Origin: an uncultured Prevotella sp.
GTDB taxonomy: Bacteria; Bacteroidota; Bacteroidia; Bacteroidales; Bacteroidaceae
Assembly: GCA_946548085.1 (NCBI GenBank)
Contig: CAMNPN010000103.1
Span: forward strand, 1-61,311
Length of the DNA stretch: 61,311 bases
Direction: 5' to 3'
Part shown: one piece after another, positions 1 through 10,441 of the stretch
How the letters are laid out: every line of letters starts with the position of its first letter
Position numbering within the stretch: the first letter of the stretch is position 1
Notes under the pieces: model-generated
Told to the model about the DNA's origin: nothing
The model's input: only the letters and a program-made list of their open reading frames with translations
Database searches by the model: none
Position numbers and translations under genes: made by a program

Positions 1-200
1 TTTTGCCTGATATTTTTAATATCAAGGCCTTATCGAGATGTTAATATATGTAACCCTGCTTCAAAAAGAGTCACTTTTTCAGTGGGCTCTATAAGGGGGG
101 CTTAAGTATAGAGGGGACAGAGCCCTTAGTCTGGCGGGCGATACCCTCTACGGTGGTGACTGTCTCCTGATCACAGGAACGGTTCTGCTGATCATTTTTT
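1..200 (+). ncRNA. Candidate structured RNA (3' part) ending in an intrinsic terminator
   Basis: No convincing coding frame lies here, but the stretch is dense in complementary segments. A stem pairs 5-14 with 18-28 with one bulge. A second pairs 63-68 with 74-79. GGGCTCT (84-90) pairs with AGAGCCC (119-125). Two alternatives compete with it: CTCTATA (87-93) with TATAGAG (107-113), and TAGAGGG (109-115) with CCCTCTA (144-150). The stretch ends in a hairpin and six T. It could be the 3' part of a small RNA or an attenuated leader whose gene starts left of the window. No known RNA family was recognised; the reading is inference from pairing only. Confidence 0.33.
168..200 (+). terminator. Intrinsic terminator of the upstream transcript
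   Basis: TGATCA (168-173) pairs with TGATCA (189-194). Inner pairs close a small loop around 180-182 with two bulges, and six T follow directly (195-200). It would end a transcript before the promoter at 211-242. Confidence 0.55.
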
Positions 201-210
201 CGTTAAAATA

Positions 211-242
211 TTTGGAGTATTCAGAAAAAGTTCGTAAATTTG
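211..242 (+). promoter_or_regulatory. Bacteroidota-type promoter for the gene at 296
   Basis: TTTG at 211-214, a 20-base spacer and TAAATTTG at 235-242 match the -33/-7 consensus of Bacteroidota. Transcription would start near 246, giving a leader of about 50 bases. Confidence 0.75.
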
Positions 243-295
243 CAACAGAATCTAAATAACTATATGTCATGACTATCAACGCAAAAAATATCGGT

Positions 296-1492
296 ATGAA
301 AAAGGAAATCATCTGCATCATCATGGTGCTTGGAATGGCAGTAGCCACCCATGCACAGACTAACCCCCAACCCGGGTACATCATCACCAATGAAAACGAT
401 ACGATCTGGGGTACAATCGACTATCTGTCGGATTTTCAGAACCAGAGAGCCTGCCTGTTCAAGGCAGATGGTGCTCAGACATATCGAGAATACAAGCCCG
501 CTGATATCAGTGGCTACCGCCTCAGCACCAGCGGCATCTTTTATGTAACACGCACCTTCGTCATTGGTGATGCCGAAAGGGCGGTGTTTGCCGAGTACCT
601 GCTTCAAGGAGGCGTCAGCCTGTACTATGCACGCGATGTCCATACCCAGTATTATTTCTGGGTTGACGAGGACGGCAAGACGGCAAGGATGGTCTACGAC
701 GGAGAAAGGAGCAACTTGTCCTCAGACGACCGTCAGCTCAGGAAAAGCAGAATTATTGAGGTTAGTCAGTTGCTGGGCAGGAGTGCCGAAGCCCAAAAGC
801 GGTTGTGGAAGACGAACTACAGTGCATCTGACCTGATAGACCTGACTCGAGAATATGACGAGACATACTGTACGGATGCTGGCGACTGCATACAGTTCAA
901 GTCTGACACGAAGAAGAGGACTGGCCTTAAAGTCAGGCTGCGGGTGGAGGCAGGTGTCGATTTCAACACCGTCAGGAACAAGCACTATACAGGCGAAAAC
1001 TGGATTGAAACAAGTTGCACATACCCATATTTCGGCATAGGGGCAGACTTGAACCTCCCTCGCTTCAGCAGACTGCTAAACTTAGAAACTTTGCTGAAGA
1101 TTGACAAGAAGAGTGGTTCACACGAGGAGGTGGATTATCTGAAGAAGGTGACCTCCATGCACTTCGAATACTACGATCTGGAGTTGCAACTTGGCCTTGC
1201 GGTCCGGTTTCTTCCTAATAGCATGGTGCGACCATTCGTCAGAGGAGGTCTTTCTGTCAACGAAATGCTTGGCATCAAGACGGAGAATATGGAACACTAC
1301 AAGATCGGACGACACGAACAGGATTTCCGAACCAGGCTCGGCATGGGCTACTATGTTGGCATCGGCGCCGACATCTCAGTGAAAGGCCACACCATACGGA
1401 TAGCCGGGAACTATGTGACACACAATAATGATGACATGGCCATCCTGACGAAGAGCAGAGCCTTTTCCGTCGGCATCGGCTTCTGTTTCTAG
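296..1492 (+). CDS. Probable outer-membrane beta-barrel protein of unknown function
   Basis: Exported protein of about 398 residues. An upstream ATG at 269 is in frame, but the ATG at 296 places a normal signal peptide (MKKE, a hydrophobic core, then ATHA-Q) at the terminus, so 296 is preferred. The region after the signal has the G-Y-I-x-T-x-x-N-D-T-I-x-G pattern seen at the start of many Bacteroidota envelope proteins. The C-terminal half alternates polar and aromatic residues in beta-strand fashion, has glycine-rich turns and ends in Phe, as outer-membrane barrels do. It has its own promoter and lies upstream of two other exported proteins. No enzymatic motif is visible. Export is well supported; the barrel is an inference. 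Confidence 0.8.
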   Translation: MKKEIICIIMVLGMAVATHAQTNPQPGYIITNENDTIWGTIDYLSDFQNQRACLFKADGAQTYREYKPADISGYRLSTSGIFYVTRTFVIGDAERAVFAEYLLQGGVSLYYARDVHTQYYFWVDEDGKTARMVYDGERSNLSSDDRQLRKSRIIEVSQLLGRSAEAQKRLWKTNYSASDLIDLTREYDETYCTDAGDCIQFKSDTKKRTGLKVRLRVEAGVDFNTVRNKHYTGENWIETSCTYPYFGIGADLNLPRFSRLLNLETLLKIDKKSGSHEEVDYLKKVTSMHFEYYDLELQLGLAVRFLPNSMVRPFVRGGLSVNEMLGIKTENMEHYKIGRHEQDFRTRLGMGYYVGIGADISVKGHTIRIAGNYVTHNNDDMAILTKSRAFSVGIGFCF

Positions 1493-1568
1493 TGGACGGC
1501 CAGCCTATGGCCGACTGCCGACACAATGACAGAATTGGGGTCGGGCATGGCGAAAAAGATGGAAAATA

Positions 1569-1600
1569 TTTGGCTATTACGAATATAATGACTATCTTTG
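1569..1600 (+). promoter_or_regulatory. Promoter of the BspA-like gene
   Basis: TTTG at 1569-1572, a 20-base spacer and TATCTTTG at 1593-1600. The start codon follows 25 bases later. Confidence 0.75.
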
Positions 1601-1625
1601 CAGCAAACTTAGTAAGTCTGCATAA

Positions 1626-4600
1626 ATGAGAAGATCATCTTTATTTGTATTTTTATTCATCATGGCGATGTCTGCTTTCGCATTCGGAGCAGGCCTGGCC
1701 TATGGCGCAAACCTCTTTGCCGACGATGAGACAGAGACTGTAGACGGCCCGGCTGCTGAAAGCGAGGAGCCCGAAGAGGAAGAACCCGTAGAGAACTTTG
1801 CAGCCGACGGCGTGATGTATCACGTGACGGGCGACGGCATCGTGGAGGTGGAAGGCGCCGAAGCGGGTGCCACGGCTATCACCATCGCCAAGGAGGTGAA
1901 ATATGAGGACGTGACCTATCGGGTGACCTCTATTGTGGAGAAAGCCTTTGGCGGGCATGCCACACTGACGAAGGTAGACATCAGCGAGGGTGTGGAGAAG
2001 ATTGGCGACGCTGCCTTTGAAGGCTGTCAGCTGTTGGAAAGCGTGACCATCCCGAAGAGTGTGAAGGAGCTCGGCAAGACGCTGCTGAAGGACTGTGGCC
2101 GCCTGAAGACGGTGGTGATAGGCTGCGACGTTAAGGAGATAGATAAAAACCTCTTCATGAACTGCGCGAACCTGGAAACGCTCGAGATACAGGGCGACAT
2201 CAAGCTGATAGCCGAGTCGGTGATGGAAGGTCACAAGCGGCTGACGACGGTGACACTCGGCGGCAACGTGGACGAGATAGGTAAGAAGGCCTTTAAGGAT
2301 TGTGTGAGTCTGAAGACATTCGGCCTCGACAAGCGAAAGGTCGTGAAGAAGCTCGGTGAATCGGCCTTTGAAGGGTGTACGAGTCTTGAGAGGTTTTACG
2401 TTTCAGGCAGCGTAGAGGTAATCGAGAAGACGGCCTTCAAAAACTGCGAGAAGTTGACCGAGATAGAGATAGAGACAGGCGTCGAGGAGATTGGCGAGTC
2501 GGCCTTCGAGGGTTGTAAGAGCCTTACGGAGATAACCATCCCCAGCACCGTGAAGAGGGTGGGCGAGACGGCCTTTAAGGACTGCGTGAAACTGACGACA
2601 GTGAAACTGGAGGAGGGCGTCGAGGAGATTGGAAATTCGGCTTTCGAGGGCTGTGGCGAACTGAAGATGGTGTCAATCCCTGCCTCTGTGAAAGAGATTG
2701 GCGAGTCTGTGTTTGAGGGCAGTAGCCTGGAAGACATGACTATCCCCGCCTCGATGAAAATCGTAAAAGACGGGGCTTTCAAGAACTGCACAGGTCTGAA
2801 GACGCTTACCATAGAAGAGGGCGTGGAGGAGATCGGCAAGAGTGCCTTCGAGGGCTGCAGCGGTCTGACAGAGCTGGTGATTCCGAAGACGGTGACAACC
2901 ATCGGCGAAGCTGCCTTCAAGGACTGTGAGACCATCGAAACGCTCGATCTGGGCAAAGGTCTGGAGATGATCGGCGAGTCAGCCTTCGAGGGTTGTAAAG
3001 CCCTGATAAAGATAGCTATACCAGAAACGGTGACAGCGATTGGTGAGGCTGCCTTTAAGAGCTGTGAGGCTGTCGACTCCCTGTTCCTGGGCGAGGGGCT
3101 GAAGACGATTGGCGAACAGGCTTTTGCGGGCTGTAAGCAGCTTGAGTGGGTGGAGGTGATGCTCGCCGAGCCCCTCAACATTGGCGTCAGCACATTTGAG
3201 GGCATCCACGACGAGGCCATATTGAAGGTGCCCAAGGGTTCGCGAGCCGTCTATATGAAGGCAGAGGGCTGGGCCACACACTTCGCAAAGATCGTTGGCG
3301 GAGAATTCAAAGTGACTATCATGTCTACCGGCGATGGCGAGGCTGTCTGCCTGCGCGATTCGTTGCTGGGTGAACCTGTCAATATGGAACTGAGCGACGG
3401 TGACACCCTTGCCGTAAGAGACAACACGCTGGAGCTGACCTTCATGGAGGGCGACTCGGTGAAGGTGGCCTTCATCTCGGACGAGGGCTATCAGATCATG
3501 GATGTGACGGTGAACGAGCGCGTGGTAAGCGACAGCCTCTTTGCCGACATATATGCCGCCGACACGCTCAGCACGGAGAAACCCCGAAACGGCGAATACA
3601 CCATCGCCTACGTCGACCAGGACTATACGGTGGGCGTGGCCTACGAGCGCATACACTATCGGCTGACCGTCGTCGCCATCGGTAAAGGTACGGTCAATCT
3701 GCAGGAGCAGTCGGTGGAGGACACGACGGCCGTGTTCAGAATAGAAGACGGACTCGACGCCTTTGTCACCTTCAGTCCTGCCGACAAGTGGCGCATCAAA
3801 TGTGTCACCCTCGATGAAGAGGAGATCACCTCGGAACTGGCTAAATACCAGTACAACATCAAGAACATCAAGAAGAACACGACGCTCGTGGCTGAATATG
3901 AGGAGATTCCTATCAATAAATATATCCTGACGGTGTATGTAGCCGGCAGCGGTGAGGTGGCCGTCGATGGAGAGACGGTCATACGCGACGACTCATGGTC
4001 GGCATTCTTCAACGAGGACACCACAGCCGTGCTCACCTTCAGACCCGACGAGGGCTATATGACAAAGTACCTGCGAGTGAACGGCAGCGACGTGACTGCC
4101 GCCATCGCTGACAACCAATACACTATCACCGGCATTCGATCAGACATCAACGTGAACGTGTCGTTTGCCGCGGCAGAGATGAGATTCTCCGTCGACGGCA
4201 TCAACTATCAGGTATCATCGTTTGCCGACCATCAGGTCATAATCACCTCGGCCGAAAACAAGCAATTGATAGAGGTGCCTGCAAGCGTGACATACGATGG
4301 CAGTACGTGGCAGGTGACGGGCATCAGAGAAGACGCCCTGGCAGACTGCTCCGACCTGGCAGCCCTGATATGGAACCCGTCTACACCATTCAAGGCACTC
4401 GTAGGCAATCCTAACTTCCTGCTATACGTGAGCGATGCACGATACGTGGCCTGGGCAGACCAGAATGCCGTCATCGACGGTAAGGCTGGGACGATCACAC
4501 TGACAGACGCTGCCGACGGCAACGACTTCTACTGTCCGCGAGCCTTCACCGCCCAGAAGATCTCCTACACCCATAACTATGCGATGGAAACAGGCATCAC

Positions 4601-5279
4601 CGAGGCAAAGGGATGGGAAACCATCGCCCTGCCTTACGACGTGCAGACTATCAGTCACGCCAGTGCAGGAACCATTACGCCGTTCAAGGCGTGGACTGCC
4701 GAGAGTGAGACGAAGCCTTTCTGGCTCTATGAACTGACAGCCAGCGGTTACCAGGAGGCTGACGGCATCAAGGCAAATACACCGTATGTGATAAGCATGC
4801 CCAACAACAGCCTGTATCTGACCGACTATAGGATCGTGGGTAAGGTAACCTTCTCTTCGGAGAATGTGGAAGTAAAGGCCTCCGACGACCTGCACAGCGC
4901 CAAGTATGGCGACAGGACGTTTGTGCCCTGCTTCACGAATGTGGACGATGCGTCGGTGATGGCACTCAACGTAAACAACGACTACGTGAGATACACCTCA
5001 GACGACATGGGTAGCAAGTTCGTGAAAGGACTCCGCACGGTGCATCCCTTCGAGGCTTATATGACCACCACCTCAGGCACCCGTTCGATCGGCGTGCTCG
5101 ACGGCATGACTACTGCCATTAAGAGCATACAGAGCATGATCGACGAGCGCGGCGAAGGCGTCAGAGTATATGACCTGCGCGGCATGCTCGTCAAGCGAGC
5201 AGCCTCGCTGACAGAGGCCCGGAGTGGACTGCTGCCTGGTGTGTATGTGGTCGAAGGAAAGAAAATGATTATTAAATAG
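1626..5279 (+). CDS. BspA-like leucine-rich repeat surface protein with T9SS-type C-terminus
   Basis: Protein of 1217 residues. A signal peptide is followed by an acidic Glu/Asp-rich stretch (about residues 35-60). About 18 BspA/TpLRR repeats of 23 residues run from roughly residue 75 to 525, with cores such as IGESAFEGC and GEAAFKDC. Three or four divergent bacterial immunoglobulin-like repeats follow (about 550-850), then a second LRR-like piece and a long beta-rich region. The last 40 residues (VYDLRG, then LLPGVYVV and KKMIIK) resemble a type IX secretion sorting domain. BspA proteins of related oral and gut species bind host matrix or other bacteria; that role is only inferred here. From the sixth repeat, EGC- and KDC-type units alternate strictly. 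Confidence 0.88.
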   Translation: MRRSSLFVFLFIMAMSAFAFGAGLAYGANLFADDETETVDGPAAESEEPEEEEPVENFAADGVMYHVTGDGIVEVEGAEAGATAITIAKEVKYEDVTYRVTSIVEKAFGGHATLTKVDISEGVEKIGDAAFEGCQLLESVTIPKSVKELGKTLLKDCGRLKTVVIGCDVKEIDKNLFMNCANLETLEIQGDIKLIAESVMEGHKRLTTVTLGGNVDEIGKKAFKDCVSLKTFGLDKRKVVKKLGESAFEGCTSLERFYVSGSVEVIEKTAFKNCEKLTEIEIETGVEEIGESAFEGCKSLTEITIPSTVKRVGETAFKDCVKLTTVKLEEGVEEIGNSAFEGCGELKMVSIPASVKEIGESVFEGSSLEDMTIPASMKIVKDGAFKNCTGLKTLTIEEGVEEIGKSAFEGCSGLTELVIPKTVTTIGEAAFKDCETIETLDLGKGLEMIGESAFEGCKALIKIAIPETVTAIGEAAFKSCEAVDSLFLGEGLKTIGEQAFAGCKQLEWVEVMLAEPLNIGVSTFEGIHDEAILKVPKGSRAVYMKAEGWATHFAKIVGGEFKVTIMSTGDGEAVCLRDSLLGEPVNMELSDGDTLAVRDNTLELTFMEGDSVKVAFISDEGYQIMDVTVNERVVSDSLFADIYAADTLSTEKPRNGEYTIAYVDQDYTVGVAYERIHYRLTVVAIGKGTVNLQEQSVEDTTAVFRIEDGLDAFVTFSPADKWRIKCVTLDEEEITSELAKYQYNIKNIKKNTTLVAEYEEIPINKYILTVYVAGSGEVAVDGETVIRDDSWSAFFNEDTTAVLTFRPDEGYMTKYLRVNGSDVTAAIADNQYTITGIRSDINVNVSFAAAEMRFSVDGINYQVSSFADHQVIITSAENKQLIEVPASVTYDGSTWQVTGIREDALADCSDLAALIWNPSTPFKALVGNPNFLLYVSDARYVAWADQNAVIDGKAGTITLTDAADGNDFYCPRAFTAQKISYTHNYAMETGITEAKGWETIALPYDVQTISHASAGTITPFKAWTAESETKPFWLYELTASGYQEADGIKANTPYVISMPNNSLYLTDYRIVGKVTFSSENVEVKASDDLHSAKYGDRTFVPCFTNVDDASVMALNVNNDYVRYTSDDMGSKFVKGLRTVHPFEAYMTTTSGTRSIGVLDGMTTAIKSIQSMIDERGEGVRVYDLRGMLVKRAASLTEARSGLLPGVYVVEGKKMIIK

Positions 5280-5295
5280 GAGAGGAGACAGGAAT

Positions 5296-5742
5296 ATGAT
5301 TGATATAATGAAGAAACCGGCAAGTTACGTGTTGAAGATGGTTCTCGCCATTTCGCTTTTTCACCTCTTCACCCTTTCACTCACTGCCTGTGGCGGTGGC
5401 GACGATGACGATAGTGACGGCAATACAAAGCCTGACTATATAGCAGCCAACGAAGAGATGGACATGCCCGACGCCAACGTGGTGGCGCTCTCTATCAAAG
5501 CCAACTGCAAATGGATGCTCTACGTAGACGCCGAGTGGCTGACGGTAGATCCGGCCACGGGAGAGAACAACGCTAAGGTGACGCTCACGGCCAGTCCGAA
5601 CAAGACGGGCGAAGAACGAACGTGTACCATCTTTATGAGAAACGAGACGAACACGCTGGAGCGAACAGTTGTCGTGAGTCAGAAACCGGCTCCCAACAAT
5701 AGTTTTGTACCTCTGCCGGGTGAGAATCCGTTGCCAGAGTGA
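5296..5742 (+). CDS. BACON-domain lipoprotein
   Basis: Small protein of 148 residues. The signal peptide ends in a lipobox (SLTAC), and Cys is followed by GGGDDDDSD, an acidic stretch like the surface-export signal of Bacteroidota lipoproteins. The rest is one BACON-type beta-sandwich: a Cys-Lys-Trp core, W-L-x-V-x-P-x-x-G, then a strand with T-V-V-V-S-Q. BACON domains are thought to bind carbohydrate or mucin and occur mostly in gut Bacteroidales. The start at 5296 has AGGAG 8-9 bases upstream; an in-frame ATG at 5308 is possible. It follows the BspA-like gene by 16 bases, so they are probably cotranscribed. Its signal-peptide core shares 21 identical bases with the gene at 21329. Confidence 0.85.
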   Translation: MIDIMKKPASYVLKMVLAISLFHLFTLSLTACGGGDDDDSDGNTKPDYIAANEEMDMPDANVVALSIKANCKWMLYVDAEWLTVDPATGENNAKVTLTASPNKTGEERTCTIFMRNETNTLERTVVVSQKPAPNNSFVPLPGENPLPE

Positions 5743-5800
5743 GTTTAAGGTTTATTGTTTAGAGTTTATAGTTTAATTTAGAGTTTAAAGTTTATAGTAT
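5742..5800 (+). repeat. GTTTANA heptamer array upstream of galE
   Basis: Imperfect run of about eight units of the type GTTTAGA or GTTTATA with slippage variants. It fills the gap between the lipoprotein stop and the galE start. The GTTTA strand is the coding strand of both flanking genes. Confidence 0.8.
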
Positions 5801-5807
5801 ATAGATA

Positions 5808-6848
5808 ATGAAACAGACAATTTTAGTAACAGGCGGTACGGGCTTCATCGGAAGCCATACGACCGTCGAACTGCAGGAAGCAGGCTATGAGGTGGTCATC
5901 ATCGACAACCTCTCTAATTCTAATGCAAACGTAGTAGATGGTATTGAGAAGATCACGGGCATCAGACCCGCCTTCGAGAAGGTGGACTGCTGTGACATGG
6001 AGGCCTTGGAGGGTATCTTCAAGAAGTATCCGAAGATAGAGGGCATCATCCATTTCGCCGCATCAAAGGCTGTAGGGGAGAGTGTGGAGAAACCGCTGTT
6101 GTACTACCGTAACAACCTTACCTCGCTGATCAATCTGCTGGAGCTCATGCCGAAGTACGACGTGAAGGGCATCATTTTCTCGTCCAGCTGTACCGTCTAC
6201 GGTCAGCCGTCGGAGGAGAATCTGCCCGTGACGGAGAATGCACCCATTCAGAAGGCCCTGAGTCCCTATGGCAACACGAAGCAGATCAACGAGGAGATTA
6301 TTCAGGACTATATCCACTCGGGAGCGCCCATCAAGAGCGTCATCCTCAGATACTTCAACCCCATTGGTGCCCATCCATCAGCACTCATCGGTGAGTTGCC
6401 CAACGGTGTGCCTATGAATCTCATACCCTTTGTCACTCAGACGGCTATGGGCATCCGTGGACAGTTGAAGATATTCGGCCACGACTACAACACGCCCGAC
6501 CATACCTGTATCCGTGACTATATCTATGTGGTGGATCTGGCCAAAGCTCATGTGAAGGCTATGGAACGCGTGCTCGACAAGCCCGAGACCGACGCCGTAG
6601 AGGTGTTCAACATAGGTACTGGTAAGGGACTGTCTACCTTAGAGGTGGTAGAAGGTTTTGAGAAAGCCACTGGTGTGAAGGTAAACTGGACGTATGCGCC
6701 CCGTCGTGAGGGCGATATCGAAAAGGTATGGGGAAATGTTGACAAGGCAAATAAGGTGCTCGGCTGGAAGGCAGAGACGCCGACGGAAGAGGTGCTGAAG
6801 AGTGCCTGGAAATGGCAGCAGAAGCTCCGCGAAGACGGCATACAGTGA
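5808..6848 (+). CDS. galE: UDP-glucose 4-epimerase
   Basis: Interconverts UDP-glucose and UDP-galactose in the cytoplasm, feeding the Leloir pathway and surface polysaccharide synthesis. The 346-residue length is normal for the family. The NAD-binding glycine motif GGTGFIGSHT is at residues 9-18. The catalytic serine region SSSCTVYG and the YGNTK motif (Tyr-x-x-x-Lys) follow. The ending VLGWKAETPTEE is typical of GalE. It lies downstream of the lipoprotein gene across a heptamer array and is convergent with ispE. Confidence 0.96.
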   Translation: MKQTILVTGGTGFIGSHTTVELQEAGYEVVIIDNLSNSNANVVDGIEKITGIRPAFEKVDCCDMEALEGIFKKYPKIEGIIHFAASKAVGESVEKPLLYYRNNLTSLINLLELMPKYDVKGIIFSSSCTVYGQPSEENLPVTENAPIQKALSPYGNTKQINEEIIQDYIHSGAPIKSVILRYFNPIGAHPSALIGELPNGVPMNLIPFVTQTAMGIRGQLKIFGHDYNTPDHTCIRDYIYVVDLAKAHVKAMERVLDKPETDAVEVFNIGTGKGLSTLEVVEGFEKATGVKVNWTYAPRREGDIEKVWGNVDKANKVLGWKAETPTEEVLKSAWKWQQKLREDGIQ

Positions 6849-6867
6849 TTGCTTAGTCATATTCACA

Positions 6868-7000
6868 GTTTAGAGTTTAGAGTTTATTGTTTATAGTTTA
6901 GAGTTTATAGTTTATAGATGAAATGTTCTATAGGCTGAATAGCTTGCAGAGCTATTAACTCTTAACAATAAACTATAAACTCTAAACTTATAAACTCTTT
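6868..7000. repeat. Opposed GTTTANA arrays between convergent galE and ispE
   Basis: A plus-strand array (6868-6917) faces a minus-strand array (6957-7000). Bases 6896-6915 are perfectly complementary to 6968-6987 (20 bp). Inside the loop, AATAGCT (6938-6944) pairs with AGCTATT (6950-6956). The structure lies just past both stop codons, so it may end or insulate both transcripts. Confidence 0.75.
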
Positions 7001-7015
7001 ATTATTAGCTATGGA

Positions 7016-7852
7016 CTATGATAGCTTTGTCAATGTCTTAAATGTTCCTTCGCCGTCGAACATATCGAGTGAGACGGGTTGGCGGAAAAGTCCGAAGAGG
7101 GAAGAACCAGAGCCTGACATGGCTGCATAGACAGCCCCCAGGTCGTATAGCTTCTCTTTGATGGCAGCAATCTCCGGATGGAGGGCAAAGACACTCCGTT
7201 CGAAGTCGTTTGTAAGCCTGTCGCGCCATGTTTCCACGGGCTGCATCACAATGTCGCGGCAGTTCTCTGCCGGATGCTGGGGTGTGATCAGCGAGAAAGC
7301 CTCCTTGGTGGATACAGGAATGTCTGGACGAACAACGGCCAGATACCAGCCGCTCAGGTCGAGCGCGATAGGTTCGAGCTTTTCGCCGATGCCCTCAGCA
7401 TAGCAAGGTCTGTTGAGAATGAAGAAGGCACAATCTGCCCCCAGACGGGCTGCATAGTCGATCATCTGTTCATCCGAAAGTTCCAGACGGAACATCCTGT
7501 TGAGCAGGGTGATCATAAATCCGCAGTCGCTGCTGCCGCCGCCCATACCTGCCTGTGTGGGGATGCCTTTGTAGAGATGGGCGTGGATACGGGGCAGGGT
7601 GGGGAAGTCGTGCTTCAGCAACTGATATGCCCGAACCACGAGGTTACGCTGTTCGTCACCGTCGATTGCAATGTTCGTCACCTTCAGGTCGCAGTCTACG
7701 GAAGAGGGGAACTGTCTGTCCATCTCAAACACCTCGAGGGCGTCGCAGATGGGTACGGGATAGAAGACAGTTTCCAGGTTGTGGTAGCCGTCGGGGCGAC
7801 GCTCAACGACATTCAGTCCGAGGTTGATCTTGCAAATAGGATGGGTTATCAT
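7016..7852 (-). CDS. ispE: 4-diphosphocytidyl-2-C-methyl-D-erythritol kinase
   Basis: ATP-dependent kinase of the non-mevalonate (MEP) isoprenoid pathway. The 278-residue length is typical. It opens with the family motif CKINLGLNVVERRPDGYH (substrate site) and carries the GHMP-kinase glycine loop as AGMGGGSSDCG near residue 100. A late MSGSGSSLFGLF motif completes the GHMP fold. It is the last gene of the minus-strand operon, 21 bases after the DEAD-box helicase. Confidence 0.95.
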   Translation of the reverse strand: MITHPICKINLGLNVVERRPDGYHNLETVFYPVPICDALEVFEMDRQFPSSVDCDLKVTNIAIDGDEQRNLVVRAYQLLKHDFPTLPRIHAHLYKGIPTQAGMGGGSSDCGFMITLLNRMFRLELSDEQMIDYAARLGADCAFFILNRPCYAEGIGEKLEPIALDLSGWYLAVVRPDIPVSTKEAFSLITPQHPAENCRDIVMQPVETWRDRLTNDFERSVFALHPEIAAIKEKLYDLGAVYAAMSGSGSSLFGLFRQPVSLDMFDGEGTFKTLTKLS

Positions 7853-7873
7853 TCGGCTGGTTTTATTATATGA

Positions 7874-9208
<1,335 letters not shown>

Positions 9209-9217
9209 GTCAAATAA

Positions 9218-9242
9218 TCTTATAAACTATAAACTTTAAACT
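9218..9242 (-). repeat. Short GTTTANA array in the helicase leader
   Basis: About three heptamers read GTTTAAA, GTTTATA, GTTTATA on the minus strand, the coding strand of both neighbours. They lie between the stop of the upstream permease gene and the helicase start. Confidence 0.6.
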
Positions 9243-9243
9243 A

Positions 9244-10428
9244 TTAATTCGGCGCCTGCCGATAGCAGAAGTATGCGATAACTGCATAGAGGATGTTTGG
9301 GATCCACGCTGCCAGCATCGGCGGTGTGTCGGCGTTGATGGCAAAGGTAGAACTGATGGTCTGCAGGAGGATATACGAGAATGAGAGAGCCAGTCCGATA
9401 CCCAGATACATTCCCATGCCGCCCTTTCGTTTCCTACTTGACAGGCTGACACCGATGATCGTCAGGATAAACGAGGCGAAGGAGGTGGCGATGCGCTTAT
9501 GATACTCCACCTCATACTGCACCACGTTGCCTGATGCCCTTTCTGTCTGCTTGGTGATATAGTCGCGCAACTCGTCGGAGGTGAGCGTCTCCTGCTGTCC
9601 TTTCGAATAGACCAGATCCATCGGCTCCATCTGGATGAGCGTGTCGATGACAGCGCCCGACTTAATCTCCTCGCGCAATCCCTTCAGCGTACGGATCTTG
9701 TAGTTCTGCGCTTTCCAGTGGAAGCGGTCTTCGCTGATGGAGTCGTAGCGGATGGTCGAGGCAGTCATGTGACTGACGAGCTTCTTCTTCTCAAACTTGT
9801 CGAGCGAGAAGCCATAGCCTGTCTTCGTGTTGTTGTCGTATTGCTGGATATAGGCAATGATGCCTGGTCCCACCATCAGCTGCACGTTGCTGGCCGACGT
9901 AATCTTCTTGTTGTTCTTGTATTTCGACTCAAACTCCTGTCTGACCACCGTTCCGTGCGGGATGATATAGGCGCCGAGGTAGAAGTTCACCAGGGCGATG
10001 AGAGCGGCAGAGAGCAGGTATGGCCGCATGAGCCGCTTGAAACTCACTCCAGCGGCGAGCATCGCGATGATTTCGGAGTTACCTGCCAGCTTGGAGGTGA
10101 AGAAGATGACGGCGATGAAGACGAACAGCGGCGAGAAGAGATTGGAAAAATAAGGAACAAAGTTGGCATAGTAGTCGAACACGATGGACTTCAGTGGTGC
10201 ACCGAAGGTGGTGAATTTCGACAGGTTCTCGTTGACGTCGAAGACGATGGCGATAGAGATGATGAGGAGGATGGAGTAGATATAGGTGCCGATAAACTTG
10301 ACGACGATATACCTGTCGAGCCGTGACAACAGGCGCCAGGGATTCAGATGTCGCATCCAGCGGAGATCCTTCCGCAGGAGGCGCCCCGTCTTACGTAGCC
10401 ATACTCTGAAATACTTACTCTTTTTCAC
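9244..10428 (-). CDS. LptF/LptG-family permease (lipopolysaccharide export)
   Basis: Inner-membrane permease of the YjgP/YjgQ family, 394 residues. Six membrane helices are visible: three after the basic N-terminus, with the RYIVVKFIGTY pattern entering helix 1, and three at the C-terminus, including TSFASFILTIIGVSLSSRKRKGG before helix 5. The middle third is a soluble periplasmic jellyroll-like region. Such proteins pair with LptB and pass lipopolysaccharide to the LptA/C bridge. It lies 13 bases downstream of tgt. Sequence alone does not decide between LptF and LptG. Confidence 0.9.
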   Translation of the reverse strand: MKKSKYFRVWLRKTGRLLRKDLRWMRHLNPWRLLSRLDRYIVVKFIGTYIYSILLIISIAIVFDVNENLSKFTTFGAPLKSIVFDYYANFVPYFSNLFSPLFVFIAVIFFTSKLAGNSEIIAMLAAGVSFKRLMRPYLLSAALIALVNFYLGAYIIPHGTVVRQEFESKYKNNKKITSASNVQLMVGPGIIAYIQQYDNNTKTGYGFSLDKFEKKKLVSHMTASTIRYDSISEDRFHWKAQNYKIRTLKGLREEIKSGAVIDTLIQMEPMDLVYSKGQQETLTSDELRDYITKQTERASGNVVQYEVEYHKRIATSFASFILTIIGVSLSSRKRKGGMGMYLGIGLALSFSYILLQTISSTFAINADTPPMLAAWIPNILYAVIAYFCYRQAPN

Positions 10429-10441
10429 TATTCACTATTTT

